Positions 27,730-37,104 of a DNA stretch of 53,891 bases are shown in pieces (position 1 is the stretch's first letter; every line of letters begins with the position of its first letter). Both the position numbers and the translations under genes were made by a program. This stretch comes from Rubrivivax sp. (lineage in GTDB: Bacteria; Pseudomonadota; Gammaproteobacteria; Burkholderiales; Burkholderiaceae_C): contig JAHECD010000020.1 in the NCBI GenBank assembly GCA_024641945.1, positions 1-53,891 of the forward strand. The letters run 5' to 3'. The notes below the pieces were generated by a model. That model was given only the letters and a program-made list of their open reading frames with translations. It searched no databases and had not been told where the DNA came from.

Positions 27730-28803
27730 ATGAGCTGGTTGCTCCTGATGTTCGGGCTGGCGGCACTCGCCGCGGGCGCCGACCTGCTGGTGCGGGGCGC
27801 TTCCGGGCTCGCGTTGTCGCTGGGACTGACACCGCTCGTGGTGGGCCTGACGGTGGTGGCCTTCGGCACCAGTGCCCCCGAGATGGCCGTCTCGGTGGGC
27901 GCCGTGCTGAACGGCCAGACCGGCATCGCGATGGGCAATGTCGTGGGCAGCAACATCTTGAACGTGCTGCTCATCCTCGGTGTCAGCGCCATGATCACGC
28001 CCCTGCTGGTGGACCGGCAGATCGTGCGCCAGGAAGTGCCCGTCATGATCGGCGCGTCGGTGCTTCTGCTGGTGCTGGCGCAGGACGGCCGCCTGTCGAT
28101 GGCCGAAGGCGCCGTCCTGGCAGCGCTCATGGTCGCCTATACAGCCTTCGTGGTCCTGCAGGCGCGGCGTCATTCGGCGCGGAATCTGGACTCCGCATCG
28201 ACCGAGGCAGCCCCGGCCGATCCGATCGGGACGGGGCGACTTTCCCGCCAACTGCTGCTGCTGGCGGCCGGACTGGGGTTGCTGGTGCTCGGATCGAGCT
28301 GGTTGGTCGACGGCGCAGTATCCCTTGCACGCGATTTCGGCTTGAGCGAGGTCGTGATCGGATTGACGATCGTCGCCGCCGGCACCTCGATGCCCGAGCT
28401 GGCCGCGTCGATCGCTGCCGCAGTCCGCGGTCAGCGGGACATCGCCGTGGGCAACGTGGTCGGCAGCAACACCTTCAACATCCTCGGTTGTCTGGGCTTG
28501 TCCGGATTGGTGTCGGGCGGCGCCGGGCTGGAAGTCTCGCCGGCCCTCCTGCGATTCGACATCTGGGTGATGCTGGCCGCTGCATTCGCGTGCCTGCCGG
28601 TGTTCTTCAGCGGGCGCAAGATCGCCCGCTGGGAAGGTGGCTTGTTCGTCGGCTATCTGGTGGCCTATCTGGCCTACCTCGTGCTGGCCCACCAGGCCCA
28701 TGATGTGCTGCCGATGTTCTCCAGCACGATGATGAGCTTCATCGCGCCACTGACCGTGGTCACATTGGTGGTGGTGATGCTGCCGCGGCCCGCGCGGACA
28801 TGA
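27730..28803 (+). CDS. Calcium/sodium antiporter (CaCA family, YrbG type)
   Basis: 357 aa, two homologous halves of five helices. The alpha repeats are FGTSAPEMAVSV followed by GNVVGSNILNVLLILG (about 46-84), and AGTSMPELAASI followed by GNVVGSNTFNILGCLG (about 217-255). The central acidic residues E51 and the Glu of MPEL bind the cation. It exchanges Ca2+ for Na+ or H+ across the inner membrane. The start is 16 bases after the TerB-like gene, and the stop overlaps the Mrp A gene (ATGA). Confidence 0.93.
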   Translation: MSWLLLMFGLAALAAGADLLVRGASGLALSLGLTPLVVGLTVVAFGTSAPEMAVSVGAVLNGQTGIAMGNVVGSNILNVLLILGVSAMITPLLVDRQIVRQEVPVMIGASVLLLVLAQDGRLSMAEGAVLAALMVAYTAFVVLQARRHSARNLDSASTEAAPADPIGTGRLSRQLLLLAAGLGLLVLGSSWLVDGAVSLARDFGLSEVVIGLTIVAAGTSMPELAASIAAAVRGQRDIAVGNVVGSNTFNILGCLGLSGLVSGGAGLEVSPALLRFDIWVMLAAAFACLPVFFSGRKIARWEGGLFVGYLVAYLAYLVLAHQAHDVLPMFSSTMMSFIAPLTVVTLVVVMLPRPART

Positions 28804-31610
28804 CGTCGGTGCTGCTGCCCGTGGTGGCGCTGCTGCCGTTCGCCGCGGCGGCCATCCTGGCGCTTCTCCCTGCCGAATCGCGCCGCGGCGCGGCCTGGGT
28901 CGCGGGCGGCGCTGCAGCGGCTGTCTTCGTGCTGGCGCTGGTGGCCGGCGGCGACGTGTTCGCCGGTGCGGTGCCTGCATGGTCGGTGGCCTGGCTGCCT
29001 GCCCTGGGGCTGCAGCTGGGCCTGCGCATGGACGGCCTGGCCTGGCTGTTCACGCTGCTGATCAGCGGCATCGGCGCATTGGTGGTGCTCTACGCGGCCT
29101 GGTACCTGGACCCGAAGGACCCGGCACGCCGCTTCTTCGTCTTCCTGCTGTTGTTCATGGGCGCGATGCTGGGCGTGGTGCTGGCCGACAACCTGATCCT
29201 GCTGGTGGTGTTCTGGGAGCTGACCAGTCTGTCGTCCTTCCTGCTGATCGGCTACTGGCACCGGCGCGAAGACGCGCGCGAGGGCGCGCGCATGGCGCTG
29301 GCCGTCACCGGCGCGGGCGGCCTGGCGCTGCTGGCCGGCGTGCTGCTGATCGGCCACATCGTTGGCGACTTCCGGCTCGACGTGGTGCTGCGCTCGGGGG
29401 ACCTGATCCGCGCCCATCCGATGTACGAGACCGCGCTGGTGCTGGTGCTGCTGGGCGCGTTCACCAAGAGCGCGCAGGCCCCGTTCCACTTCTGGCTGCC
29501 GCATGCCATGGCGGCGCCGACGCCGGTGTCGGCCTACCTGCATTCGGCGACCATGGTCAAGGCCGGCGTGTTTCTGCTGGCCCGGCTGTATCCGGCCCTG
29601 GGTGGCAGCGAGCCGTGGTTCTGGATCGTTTCCTCGGTGGGCCTGGCCACGCTGGTGCTGGGCGCCTACGTCGCGATCTTCAAGCACGACCTGAAGGGCT
29701 TGCTGGCCTACTCGACGATCAGCCATCTCGGGCTGGTCACGCTGCTGCTGGGCCTGGACGAGCCACTGGCCTTGGTTGCGGGCGTGTTCCACATCATCAA
29801 CCACGCCACTTTCAAGGCGGGGCTCTTCATGAGTGCCGGCATCATCGACCACGAAACCGGCACACGCGACATGCGCGTGCTCAAGGGCCTGGCCCGCGCG
29901 ATGCCGTTCACCGCCACGCTGGGCATGGTCGCTGCCGCGGCCATGGCAGGCGTGCCTTTGATGAACGGTTTCCTGTCCAAGGAAATGTTCTTCGCCGAGA
30001 CGCTGGCCAAGGACACCCACGAAGTGATGCAGTGGCTGCTGCCGCTGGGTGCCACGCTGGCCGGCGTGTTCAGCGTGGCCTATTCGATCCGCTTCGTGCA
30101 CGACGTGTTCTTCCACGGCGACCCCACCGGCATGCCCAAGACACCGCACGAAGCACCGTTCTTCATGCGGCTGCCGGTGCTGCTGCTGGTGGGGCTGTGC
30201 GTCCTCGTCGGCCTGATGCCCGCGCAGACCGTCGGGCCGACGCTGGCAGTGGCGGCTCAGGCGGCTTTGTACGGTGCGCCCGGCCGCGCATTGCCCCCCT
30301 ATGAACTGGCCATCTGGCACGGCTTCAATCTGCCGTTGGCCATGAGTCTGGTGGCGGTCTTGGGGGGCACGGCCCTGTACTTCGGCTTGCAGCGCTTCAT
30401 CGGTCTGCACCGCGTGGTCGACCTGCCGCTGCTGTGGAAGCGCAGCGGCCGTGATCTGTTCGCAGCTGCGCAGCGGGGCGTGACCGTGGTGGCCACCGAT
30501 GCCACTGCGGCGCTGCAGACCGGCAGCCTGCAGCGTTACCTCCTGCTGCTCCTCCTGATGGCGCTGGCCGCCGGGGCCTGGCCGTTCCTGCGCCCGGGCG
30601 GCACCCCGGCGGCCTGGGCGCCGCTGCATCTGCAGGGTCTGACACCGGGCGCGCTGGCCGTGGGCGCGGTCGGCCTGGCGGCGGCCCTGGGCTGTGTGGT
30701 CCTGCACCGCCAGCGGCTGACGTCGCTGCTGCTGCTGGGTCTGGTCGGCCTCGTGGTCTGCCTGGCGTTCGTGCACTTCTCGGCACCCGACCTGGCGCTC
30801 ACGCAACTGCTGGTCGAGATGGCCACGACGGTGCTGATGATGCTGGCGCTGGCCTGGCTCCCCGAGCAAGGCCCGCGCGAAGAGGCACCGGCACGCAAGC
30901 TGCGCGATGCCGTGCTCGCGGGGGCGGCCGGTCTGGGAACGGCGGGACTGGTGTGGCTGGTGCTGGCGCAGCCGGCCGATCCGATCTCCGGCTTCTTCCT
31001 CGCCAAGTCCCTGCCCGAAGGTGGCGGCAGCAATGCCGTGAACGTGATCATCGTGGACTTCCGCGCCTTCGACACACTGGGCGAGATCACCGTGATGGGT
31101 CTGGCCGCGCTGCTCGTGCATGCGCTGTTGGCCGACCACGTGCCACGCCCCGGCCAGGGCGTGCCTGTGCTGCCGGGTGCACCATCGCTGATGCTGCGAC
31201 ACGTGGCGCAATGGGTGCTGCCCTTTGCACTGCTGGTGGCGCTGCACCTGTTCCTGCGCGGGCACAACCTGCCTGGCGGCGGTTTCATCGCGGGACTGGT
31301 TCTGGCACTCGCGCTGATGCTGCAGGCGGTGGCGCATGGCCTGCCCTGGATGGACGCGCGCATGCGCTTCGACTACGTCGCATGGATCGGCGCGGGACTC
31401 CTGATCGCCACGGCCACCGGCCTGGCCAGCTGGGCCTTCGGCGCGCCGTTCCTGACCAGCAGCTATGACTACCCCTGGCTGCCAGGTGTCGGCGGCGTGC
31501 CGCTGGCCAGTGCCGCGGCTTTCGACCTTGGCGTACTTCTGGTCGTGACTGGCGCCACGATGGTGCTGCTGCTGACGGTGGCGCGGCTCGGGCGGGCGGC
31601 GGCGCCATGA
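28800..31610 (+). CDS. mnhA: Mrp Na+(monovalent cation)/H+ antiporter subunit A, fused A-B type
   Basis: 936 aa. It contains a NuoL-like proton-conducting core (about 60-480: PFHFWLPHAMAAPTPVSAYLHSATMVKAG, MNGFLSKEMFFAE), an MbhD/MbhE-like part (about 640-780), and an MnhB domain at the C-terminus (from about 798: QWVLPFALLVALHLFLRGHNLPGGGFIAGLVLALAL). This A'-form is the group-2 Mrp arrangement, where A and B are one polypeptide. First of six overlapping antiporter genes. Confidence 0.93.
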   Translation: MTSVLLPVVALLPFAAAAILALLPAESRRGAAWVAGGAAAAVFVLALVAGGDVFAGAVPAWSVAWLPALGLQLGLRMDGLAWLFTLLISGIGALVVLYAAWYLDPKDPARRFFVFLLLFMGAMLGVVLADNLILLVVFWELTSLSSFLLIGYWHRREDAREGARMALAVTGAGGLALLAGVLLIGHIVGDFRLDVVLRSGDLIRAHPMYETALVLVLLGAFTKSAQAPFHFWLPHAMAAPTPVSAYLHSATMVKAGVFLLARLYPALGGSEPWFWIVSSVGLATLVLGAYVAIFKHDLKGLLAYSTISHLGLVTLLLGLDEPLALVAGVFHIINHATFKAGLFMSAGIIDHETGTRDMRVLKGLARAMPFTATLGMVAAAAMAGVPLMNGFLSKEMFFAETLAKDTHEVMQWLLPLGATLAGVFSVAYSIRFVHDVFFHGDPTGMPKTPHEAPFFMRLPVLLLVGLCVLVGLMPAQTVGPTLAVAAQAALYGAPGRALPPYELAIWHGFNLPLAMSLVAVLGGTALYFGLQRFIGLHRVVDLPLLWKRSGRDLFAAAQRGVTVVATDATAALQTGSLQRYLLLLLLMALAAGAWPFLRPGGTPAAWAPLHLQGLTPGALAVGAVGLAAALGCVVLHRQRLTSLLLLGLVGLVVCLAFVHFSAPDLALTQLLVEMATTVLMMLALAWLPEQGPREEAPARKLRDAVLAGAAGLGTAGLVWLVLAQPADPISGFFLAKSLPEGGGSNAVNVIIVDFRAFDTLGEITVMGLAALLVHALLADHVPRPGQGVPVLPGAPSLMLRHVAQWVLPFALLVALHLFLRGHNLPGGGFIAGLVLALALMLQAVAHGLPWMDARMRFDYVAWIGAGLLIATATGLASWAFGAPFLTSSYDYPWLPGVGGVPLASAAAFDLGVLLVVTGATMVLLLTVARLGRAAAP

Positions 31611-31948
31611 CCGCGCTGGTGGCGGCAGGCACCGGCTTGCTCACGGGCTGCGGCCTCTGGCTGCTGCTGCGTCCGCGCACGTTCGACGCGGTGCTCGGGC
31701 TGACGCTGCTGTCGTACGCCGTCAACTTGTTCATCATGGCGATGGGGCGTTTGAAGGTGGGCGCAGCACCCATCCTGACCGATGGCGCCGCCACGCTGGC
31801 CGACACCGCCGACCCGCTGCCGCAGGCGCTGGTGCTGACCGCCATCGTCATCAGCTTCGCGATGACAGCGCTGCTGCTGGCGCTGGCCCTGCGCAGCCAC
31901 GCCGAGACCGGCAGCGACCATGTCGACGGCCAGGAGCCGCACCGATGA
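31607..31948 (+). CDS. mnhC: Mrp antiporter subunit C
   Basis: 113 aa, three helices, NuoK-like. TGCGLWLLLRPRTFDAVLGLTLLSYAVNLFIMAMGRLK and DPLPQALVLTAIVISFAMTALLLALALR are diagnostic. Overlaps the A and D genes by 4 bases each. Confidence 0.93.
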   Translation: MTALVAAGTGLLTGCGLWLLLRPRTFDAVLGLTLLSYAVNLFIMAMGRLKVGAAPILTDGAATLADTADPLPQALVLTAIVISFAMTALLLALALRSHAETGSDHVDGQEPHR

Positions 31949-33573
31949 GCGCGGTGCCGCACCTGGTCGTGGCCCCGGTGGTGCTGCCGCTGGTCGCCGG
32001 TGCCGCCTGTGCGCTGTTGGGCGCGCGCGCGCCACGCGCGGCGGCGGCACTCTCGCTGGCGGCGACGCTGGGCTTCGCGCTGATCGCTGCCGTACTGGTC
32101 GCCCGCGCCGACGGCGGCGCGGTGCAGGTGCTGCTGCTGGGCAACTGGGCGGCGCCGTTCGGCATCGCGCTGGCGCTGGACCGCCTGGCCGCCATGATGC
32201 TTGCACTGACCGCGCTGGTGGCACTGGTGGCGCTGCTGTATGCCCTGGGCGGCGACGACCGGCGAGGGCGGCACTTCCACGCGCTGTTCCAGTTCCAGTT
32301 GATGGGCCTGGCCGGCGCCTTCCTCACCTCGGACCTGTTCAACCTGTTCGTCTTTTTCGAGGTGCTGCTCGCCGCCAGCTACGGCCTGCTGCTTCACGGC
32401 GGCGCGCCTGGCCGCGGCGCGCGGCTGACGGCGACGCTGCACTACGTCCTCTTCAACCTGACCGGCTCGGCGCTGTTCCTGGTGGCGGTGGGGCTGCTGT
32501 ATGGGCTGACGGGCACTCTGAACATGGCCGACCTGGTGGGCCGGCTCGCCGCACTGCCGGCCGCGCAGGCCGCGCCGGCCCAGGCGGCAGCCCTGTTGCT
32601 GCTGGTGGTGTTCGCGGTGAAAGCCGCCTTGCTGCCGCTGTATTTCTGGCTTCCCGAGGCTTACGCCAGCGCCACCGCGCCAGTGGCCGCGCTCTTCGCG
32701 ATCATGACCAAGGTCGGGGTCTACGCCATTGCACGCACCACCACGCTGATCTTCGCCGGCCACGCCGACGGACTGGGCAGCACGGTGTCGCTGGTCTTCC
32801 AGCCCGTGCTTCCGGCGCTGGCCCTGGCCACGCTGCTGCTCGCGGCCGTCGGCGCGCTGGCCGCACGCCGGCTGCGACTGATGGTGGCCTACCTCGTCGT
32901 GGCATCGGCCGGCATGCTGCTGCTCGCGGTCGGCCTGGGTTCCACCGCCAGCGTGGCCGCGGGATTGTTCTACCTGGTGCACAGCACGCTGGTCGCTGCA
33001 GCATGGTTCCTGATCGCCGACCGTATTGCAGCCGAACGTGGCGCCGACGACACACTGACGCCCACGGAGCCGGTGGCAGCGCGTGCCTGGGCGCCACTCG
33101 GCGTGGCCTTCTTCGTCGCGGCCATCGCGGTGGCCGGCATGCCCCCGCTGGCCGGCTTCTTCGGCAAAACGCTGCTGTTGCAGGCGGCCGGAGCGGCGCC
33201 GCTGGCGGATGTGGGGCCGGCCGTTGTCGTGGCCGGCGTGCTGCTGGCCAGCCTGGGCGTCATGGTGGCGCTGGCGCGGGCCGGCAGCGCCGTCTTCTGG
33301 AAGCCCGGCGACGGTTCCAGCACCGCGGCCTCGCCGACCATGGCCAACCCTGCCCTGCGGTACCACCCGGCGCATGGCGCATCGATCGTGCTTGGTCTGG
33401 CCCTGGTCATCGCCGTATCGCTGGCCGCCGGGCCGATCAGCGATTACGCCGGCGCCGCAGCGCGCCAGGCCTTTGACCGCCGCGCCTACATCGACGCCGT
33501 GCTCGGCGCCCGCCCGGTGCCACCGATGCACGACGTGCGCCGCGAAATGCGCGAGCGTGGAGACGACAAATGA
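31945..33573 (+). CDS. mnhD: Mrp antiporter subunit D
   Basis: 542 aa, NuoM/NuoN-like proton channel with about 14 helices. HFHALFQFQLMGLAGAFLTSDLFNLFVFFEVLLAASYGLLLHG, VKAALLPLYFWLPEAYASATAPVAALFAIMTKVG and MPPLAGFFGKTLLLQ contain the expected Lys and Glu residues of the channel. Coupled by overlap to subunits C and E. Confidence 0.95.
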   Translation: MSAVPHLVVAPVVLPLVAGAACALLGARAPRAAAALSLAATLGFALIAAVLVARADGGAVQVLLLGNWAAPFGIALALDRLAAMMLALTALVALVALLYALGGDDRRGRHFHALFQFQLMGLAGAFLTSDLFNLFVFFEVLLAASYGLLLHGGAPGRGARLTATLHYVLFNLTGSALFLVAVGLLYGLTGTLNMADLVGRLAALPAAQAAPAQAAALLLLVVFAVKAALLPLYFWLPEAYASATAPVAALFAIMTKVGVYAIARTTTLIFAGHADGLGSTVSLVFQPVLPALALATLLLAAVGALAARRLRLMVAYLVVASAGMLLLAVGLGSTASVAAGLFYLVHSTLVAAAWFLIADRIAAERGADDTLTPTEPVAARAWAPLGVAFFVAAIAVAGMPPLAGFFGKTLLLQAAGAAPLADVGPAVVVAGVLLASLGVMVALARAGSAVFWKPGDGSSTAASPTMANPALRYHPAHGASIVLGLALVIAVSLAAGPISDYAGAAARQAFDRRAYIDAVLGARPVPPMHDVRREMRERGDDK

Positions 33574-34076
33574 ACAAGTTCCTGCCCGCCCCCGGCTTGT
33601 CGACGGCGCTCTTCGTCACCTGGCTGATGCTCAGCGGCTCGGCCTCATCGGGCCATGTGTTGCTGGGCCTTTGTCTTGCGCTGGCTCTTCCACCGCTGGC
33701 CACTCGCTGGCGAGCGGCGCCGCTGCACCCGCAAGCGCCGGGCGCCGCACTTCGGCTGGTCGCCACGGTTTTGGCGGATATCGTGCGCGCCAACCTCACC
33801 GTGGCACGACTGATTCTTGGCGACGAACGCCGAATCTCGCCGCGTTTCGTGCGCGTACGGCTGTCGCTGCGCGAGCCACGCGGTATCGCCGTACTGGCGG
33901 GCATCGTGACCATGACGCCGGGCACGCTGTCGGCCGACGTGAGCGACGACCGCAGCGAACTGCTGGTGCACGCGTTCGATGTCGACGACGACGTGGCCGA
34001 GGCGGCGCTGGTGGCCGAAATCAAGGCGCGCTACGAGGCGCCGCTGATCCTGGTCTTCGAAGGAGAGGTTCAATGA
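33570..34076 (+). CDS. mnhE: Mrp antiporter subunit E
   Basis: 168 aa. Two N-terminal helices and a soluble tail with DIVRANLTVARLIL, AVLAGIVTMTPGTLSADVSDDRSELLVHAFDV and KARYEAPLILVFEG, all typical of MnhE. Overlaps its neighbours. Confidence 0.93.
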   Translation: MNKFLPAPGLSTALFVTWLMLSGSASSGHVLLGLCLALALPPLATRWRAAPLHPQAPGAALRLVATVLADIVRANLTVARLILGDERRISPRFVRVRLSLREPRGIAVLAGIVTMTPGTLSADVSDDRSELLVHAFDVDDDVAEAALVAEIKARYEAPLILVFEGEVQ

Positions 34077-34345
34077 TCATCCTGCCGCATGTGCTGCCGG
34101 TGGTGCTCGGCATGCTGGTCGCCGCCTTGGCGCTGGCAGCGTGGCGCCTGTTCATGGGCCCGAGCGTGCCCGACCGCGTGCTGGCGCTGGACACGCTCTA
34201 CATCAACGCGCTGGCGCTGCTGGTGGCCTGGGGGGTGTGGCGCGACTCGACGCTCTACTTCGAGGTCGCCCTGCTGATCGGCTTGCTTGGGTTCGTCGGC
34301 ACGGTGGTCGTCGCCACGCGGTTGCTGCGCGGAAGGATCGTGTGA
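34073..34345 (+). CDS. mnhF: Mrp antiporter subunit F
   Basis: 90 aa, three helices. LALAAWRLFMGPSVPDRVLALDTLYINALALLVAWG and TLYFEVALLIGLLGFVGTVVVATRLLRG are MnhF marks. Stop overlaps the start of subunit G by one base. Confidence 0.93.
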   Translation: MIILPHVLPVVLGMLVAALALAAWRLFMGPSVPDRVLALDTLYINALALLVAWGVWRDSTLYFEVALLIGLLGFVGTVVVATRLLRGRIV

Positions 34346-34701
34346 TGACCACCGTACCGCTGTGGGCCGAGATCGTCATCGCGTTGCTCTCGCTGACCGG
34401 CGCCATCTTCGCGCTGATCGGCTCCTGGGGGCTGGCCAAGCTCGGGAACTTCGCCAAACGCCTGCATGGTCCGACGAAGTCGACCACGCTGGGCGTCGGC
34501 GCCATCCTGGCCGCATCGATGCTTTGGTTCGGACTGACCGGGCGGCCCAGCCTGCACGAACTGTTGATCGCGGTATTCCTGTTCGTGACGGCGCCGGTAT
34601 CGGCCCACCTTCTGATCAAGGCGGCGTTGAAACTCGGCACGATCGACGAGGGCAACTCCGCAGCGCCCGCGGCCGCGCGCCATTCAGCGGGGCCGCGATG
34701 A
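34345..34701 (+). CDS. mnhG: Mrp antiporter subunit G
   Basis: 118 aa, three helices. LSLTGAIFALIGSWGLAKLGNFAKRLHGPTKSTTLGVGAILAAS contains the MnhG RLHGPTK motif. The C-terminal tail is Ala/Ser rich. Overlaps the ExoD-like gene by 4 bases. Confidence 0.92.
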   Translation: MTTVPLWAEIVIALLSLTGAIFALIGSWGLAKLGNFAKRLHGPTKSTTLGVGAILAASMLWFGLTGRPSLHELLIAVFLFVTAPVSAHLLIKAALKLGTIDEGNSAAPAAARHSAGPR

Positions 34702-35294
34702 GCCGCATCGCTTGGCGCCTGCGCCGCGCCGCCGTGCGACTGCGGGGAGAACGCGTCGAGATCCGAGACCTGCTGGACGCGCACGGCCCCGGCAGCCAGG
34801 GCGCCCTGCTCATGCTGCTCGCGCTCCCCTGTCTGCTGCCCGTTCCCGGTGCGGGCACCATGGTCGGCCTGGGTATCGCCGCACTGGCCGTTGGCATGTG
34901 GCGCGACATCGAAGCGCAGGTGCTTCCCGAGCGCGTGGTGCGCCAGACGCTACCCCGGTCCTGGGCGCGGCGCTTGCTGGCGATGCTGGCGCGCGTGTAC
35001 GTCATGGCCTCCAGCCTGGCGCGGCCGCGCCTGACCGCGATGCTGGCGCCAACGATGTTGCGAGCCTGGATGCCGCTTCTGGTGGGGTGGATGGCAGTCC
35101 TCATCATCCTGCCCGTGCCGTTCGGCAACGTGCTTCCAGCGCTGGCGCTGCTGCTGCTGGGCGCAGGGCTGGTCTTCATGGACGGCCTTCTGGTCCTGGT
35201 GTCATGGGCCGCAGCCGGGCTGGCCACCGCATTCCCCGTCGCGCTGGCCGTGGCCGTCACGTTTCTGGCCCCCGCGACAGTGGGGGCGTGGTGA
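34698..35294 (+). CDS. ExoD-like membrane protein
   Basis: 198 aa, about four to five helices. IRDLLDAHGPGSQGALLMLLALPCLLPVPGAGTMVGLGIAAL and WMAVLIILPVPFGNVLPALALLLLGAGLVFMDGLLVL are hallmarks of the exopolysaccharide-synthesis ExoD family. The family's molecular role is unclear; in rhizobia it relates to alkaline tolerance and polysaccharide, which fits a Na+/H+ operon. Coupled to mnhG by ATGA. Confidence 0.88.
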   Translation: MSRIAWRLRRAAVRLRGERVEIRDLLDAHGPGSQGALLMLLALPCLLPVPGAGTMVGLGIAALAVGMWRDIEAQVLPERVVRQTLPRSWARRLLAMLARVYVMASSLARPRLTAMLAPTMLRAWMPLLVGWMAVLIILPVPFGNVLPALALLLLGAGLVFMDGLLVLVSWAAAGLATAFPVALAVAVTFLAPATVGAW

Positions 35295-35390
35295 ATCGCC
35301 ACACTCGCGCACGGGAGGAACGCCGCCGCAGACCTCGGTGCCCGGGGCCGTTTGGCCGGCCGGTAGTCGCGCGCCTACACTGCCCGGGCG

Positions 35391-35810
35391 ATGGACGAAA
35401 CCGACCAGCAACTGATCTCGCTGCTGCGCAAGGATGCACGCATGAGTGTGTCCACGCTCGCCAGCAAGCTGGGCGTGTCGCGGGGCACGGTGAGCAACCG
35501 CCTGCGCAAGCTCGAGGACGATCAGGTCATCGTCGGCTATACGCTGCGACTTCGGCCGGATGCCGAGCCCAACGAGATCCGCGCCTGGATGGGCGTGCTG
35601 GTCGAGGGCAACCAGACACGCGAGGTCATTGCCAACATGCTGGGGGAGCCAGGCGTGGCCGCGCTGCACGACACCAATGGCCGGTGGGACTTGCTGGCCG
35701 AGTTGCGCGCGCGGTCGATGTCCGAGTTGTCGCAAGTGCTCGAGCGGGTGCGCCTGATCAAAGGCATCCGCAGCACCGAGACAAGCATCCTGCTCACGTC
35801 CTACCGCTGA
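35391..35810 (+). CDS. Lrp/AsnC-family transcriptional regulator
   Basis: 139 aa. The HTH is at about 5-50 (DQQLISLLRKDARMSVSTLASKLGVSRGTVSNRLRKLEDDQVIVGYT) and the RAM effector domain about 60-135, ending LERVRLIKGIRSTETSILLTSY. It converges with the ornithine cyclodeaminase gene 22 bases away, and regulation of that gene by an amino acid is plausible but unproven. Confidence 0.92.
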   Translation: MDETDQQLISLLRKDARMSVSTLASKLGVSRGTVSNRLRKLEDDQVIVGYTLRLRPDAEPNEIRAWMGVLVEGNQTREVIANMLGEPGVAALHDTNGRWDLLAELRARSMSELSQVLERVRLIKGIRSTETSILLTSYR

Positions 35811-35832
35811 CGCGGCGGGCGTGTCGTGCAGG

Positions 35833-36951
35833 TCAGGCCACGGCGGTGCTCGCGGCCGGGGCAAGCTCCAATGCATGCGCACCGGCGGCCGGCGCGTCCA
35901 GCCGGCCGGGCGCCTGGCCCTGGCGCAATGCGCCGAAGAGGTCTTTCGGGTCGTCCGTCTGCAGCACCAGCTCGATCACGTCGCCGATGCCGAGCTCGGC
36001 CGCGGCGTCGCGCATGAAACACAGCGCCGAGTAGTCCTCGAGCGCGAATCCCACCGAGTCGAAGACGGTCACCTGGTCCGCGCTCGCGCGGCCCGGCCGC
36101 TGGCCAGAAAGCACCTGCCAGAACTCGGTCACCTCGAAATCGGCCGGCATCTGCTGGATGTCGCCCTCGATGCGGGTCTGGGGCTCGTATTCGACGAACA
36201 CCGCCGCCCGCTCGAGCACCCCCCGGTGCAGTTCGGTCTTGCCGGGGCAGTCGCCACCCACCGCGTTGAGGTGCATGCCGGGTTCGATCAGGTCCGGCGT
36301 GAGGATCGTGGCGTTGGTCTTGTCGGCGGTCACCGTGGTGACGATGTCCGCGCCCCGCACCGCTTCAGCCACGCTCGTGCACACGGTCGCGGCCAGGCCC
36401 TGGCCGGCGAGGTTGGCGAGCAGCTTGCGCGTGGCCGAAGGATCGGTATCGAACAGGCGCAACTCGCGCACGCCGACCAGGTCGCGGAAGGCCAGCGCCT
36501 GGAATTCGCTCTGCGCGCCGTTGCCGATCAAGGCCATGCGACGGCTGCCCCGCCGCGCCAGCTGGCGCGCGGCCACGGCCGACATCGCTGCCGTGCGGAT
36601 GGCGGTGGTGAGCGTCAGTTCGCTCAGAAGGCGCGGTGCCCCCGTGGCCACGTCTGCCAGTACGCCAAAGGCCATCACGGTCGGCAGGCCGTCGCGTGTA
36701 TTCCTGGGGTGGCCGTTGACATACTTGAAGGCGAATTGCCGAGCGTCGGCGATCGGCATCAACTCGATCACGCCGTCATCGGAATGGCAGGCCAAGCGCG
36801 GCGACTTGTCGAACTCGGGCCAGCGCCGGAAATCGGCCTCGATGCGCGCCGCCACGCCGGCGATGCATTCGGGCAGGCCCTTGCGTTGCACGAGGCGGAC
36901 CATGTCAGGCGCGCTGAGATAGACGGTGGGCGGGAGGGGCTGCTTCGGCAT
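35833..36951 (-). CDS. Ornithine cyclodeaminase / mu-crystallin family protein
   Basis: 372 aa. It shows FAFKYVNGHPRNTRDGLPTVMAFGVLADVATGAPRLLSELTLTTAIRTAA, the Rossmann part ALIGNGAQSEFQALAFRD, and VGGDCPGKTELH with the catalytic Asp of the DCPGKTE motif. NAD-dependent conversion of L-ornithine to L-proline and ammonia. The DCPGKTEL and HPRN versions fit true cyclodeaminase rather than alanine dehydrogenase. ATG 36951 is the first Met before the domain. Confidence 0.9.
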   Translation of the reverse strand: MPKQPLPPTVYLSAPDMVRLVQRKGLPECIAGVAARIEADFRRWPEFDKSPRLACHSDDGVIELMPIADARQFAFKYVNGHPRNTRDGLPTVMAFGVLADVATGAPRLLSELTLTTAIRTAAMSAVAARQLARRGSRRMALIGNGAQSEFQALAFRDLVGVRELRLFDTDPSATRKLLANLAGQGLAATVCTSVAEAVRGADIVTTVTADKTNATILTPDLIEPGMHLNAVGGDCPGKTELHRGVLERAAVFVEYEPQTRIEGDIQQMPADFEVTEFWQVLSGQRPGRASADQVTVFDSVGFALEDYSALCFMRDAAAELGIGDVIELVLQTDDPKDLFGALRQGQAPGRLDAPAAGAHALELAPAASTAVA

Positions 36952-37104
36952 GGTGTGTTGAGGTCGATTCGACAGCCACCAGTGTCCCGAAGTCCACGCC
37001 CAGCCGGAAGCGCGCCGAATGCCAGCACTTTGCAAGGCGCTGTGCAGAATGTCAGCGTCGGCTGCCGAAATGCACAAACGGCGGCCGCGCGGTGCCGTGG
37101 ATGC

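Noticed and set aside
28674..31337. Minus-strand frame of 887 aa rich in Gln, His and Arg
   Set aside because: Shadow of the Mrp A gene; such frames arise in GC-rich coding DNA. The plus strand has clear membrane-protein motifs.
31285..33531. Minus-strand frame of 748 aa
   Set aside because: Shadow of the Mrp C and D genes.
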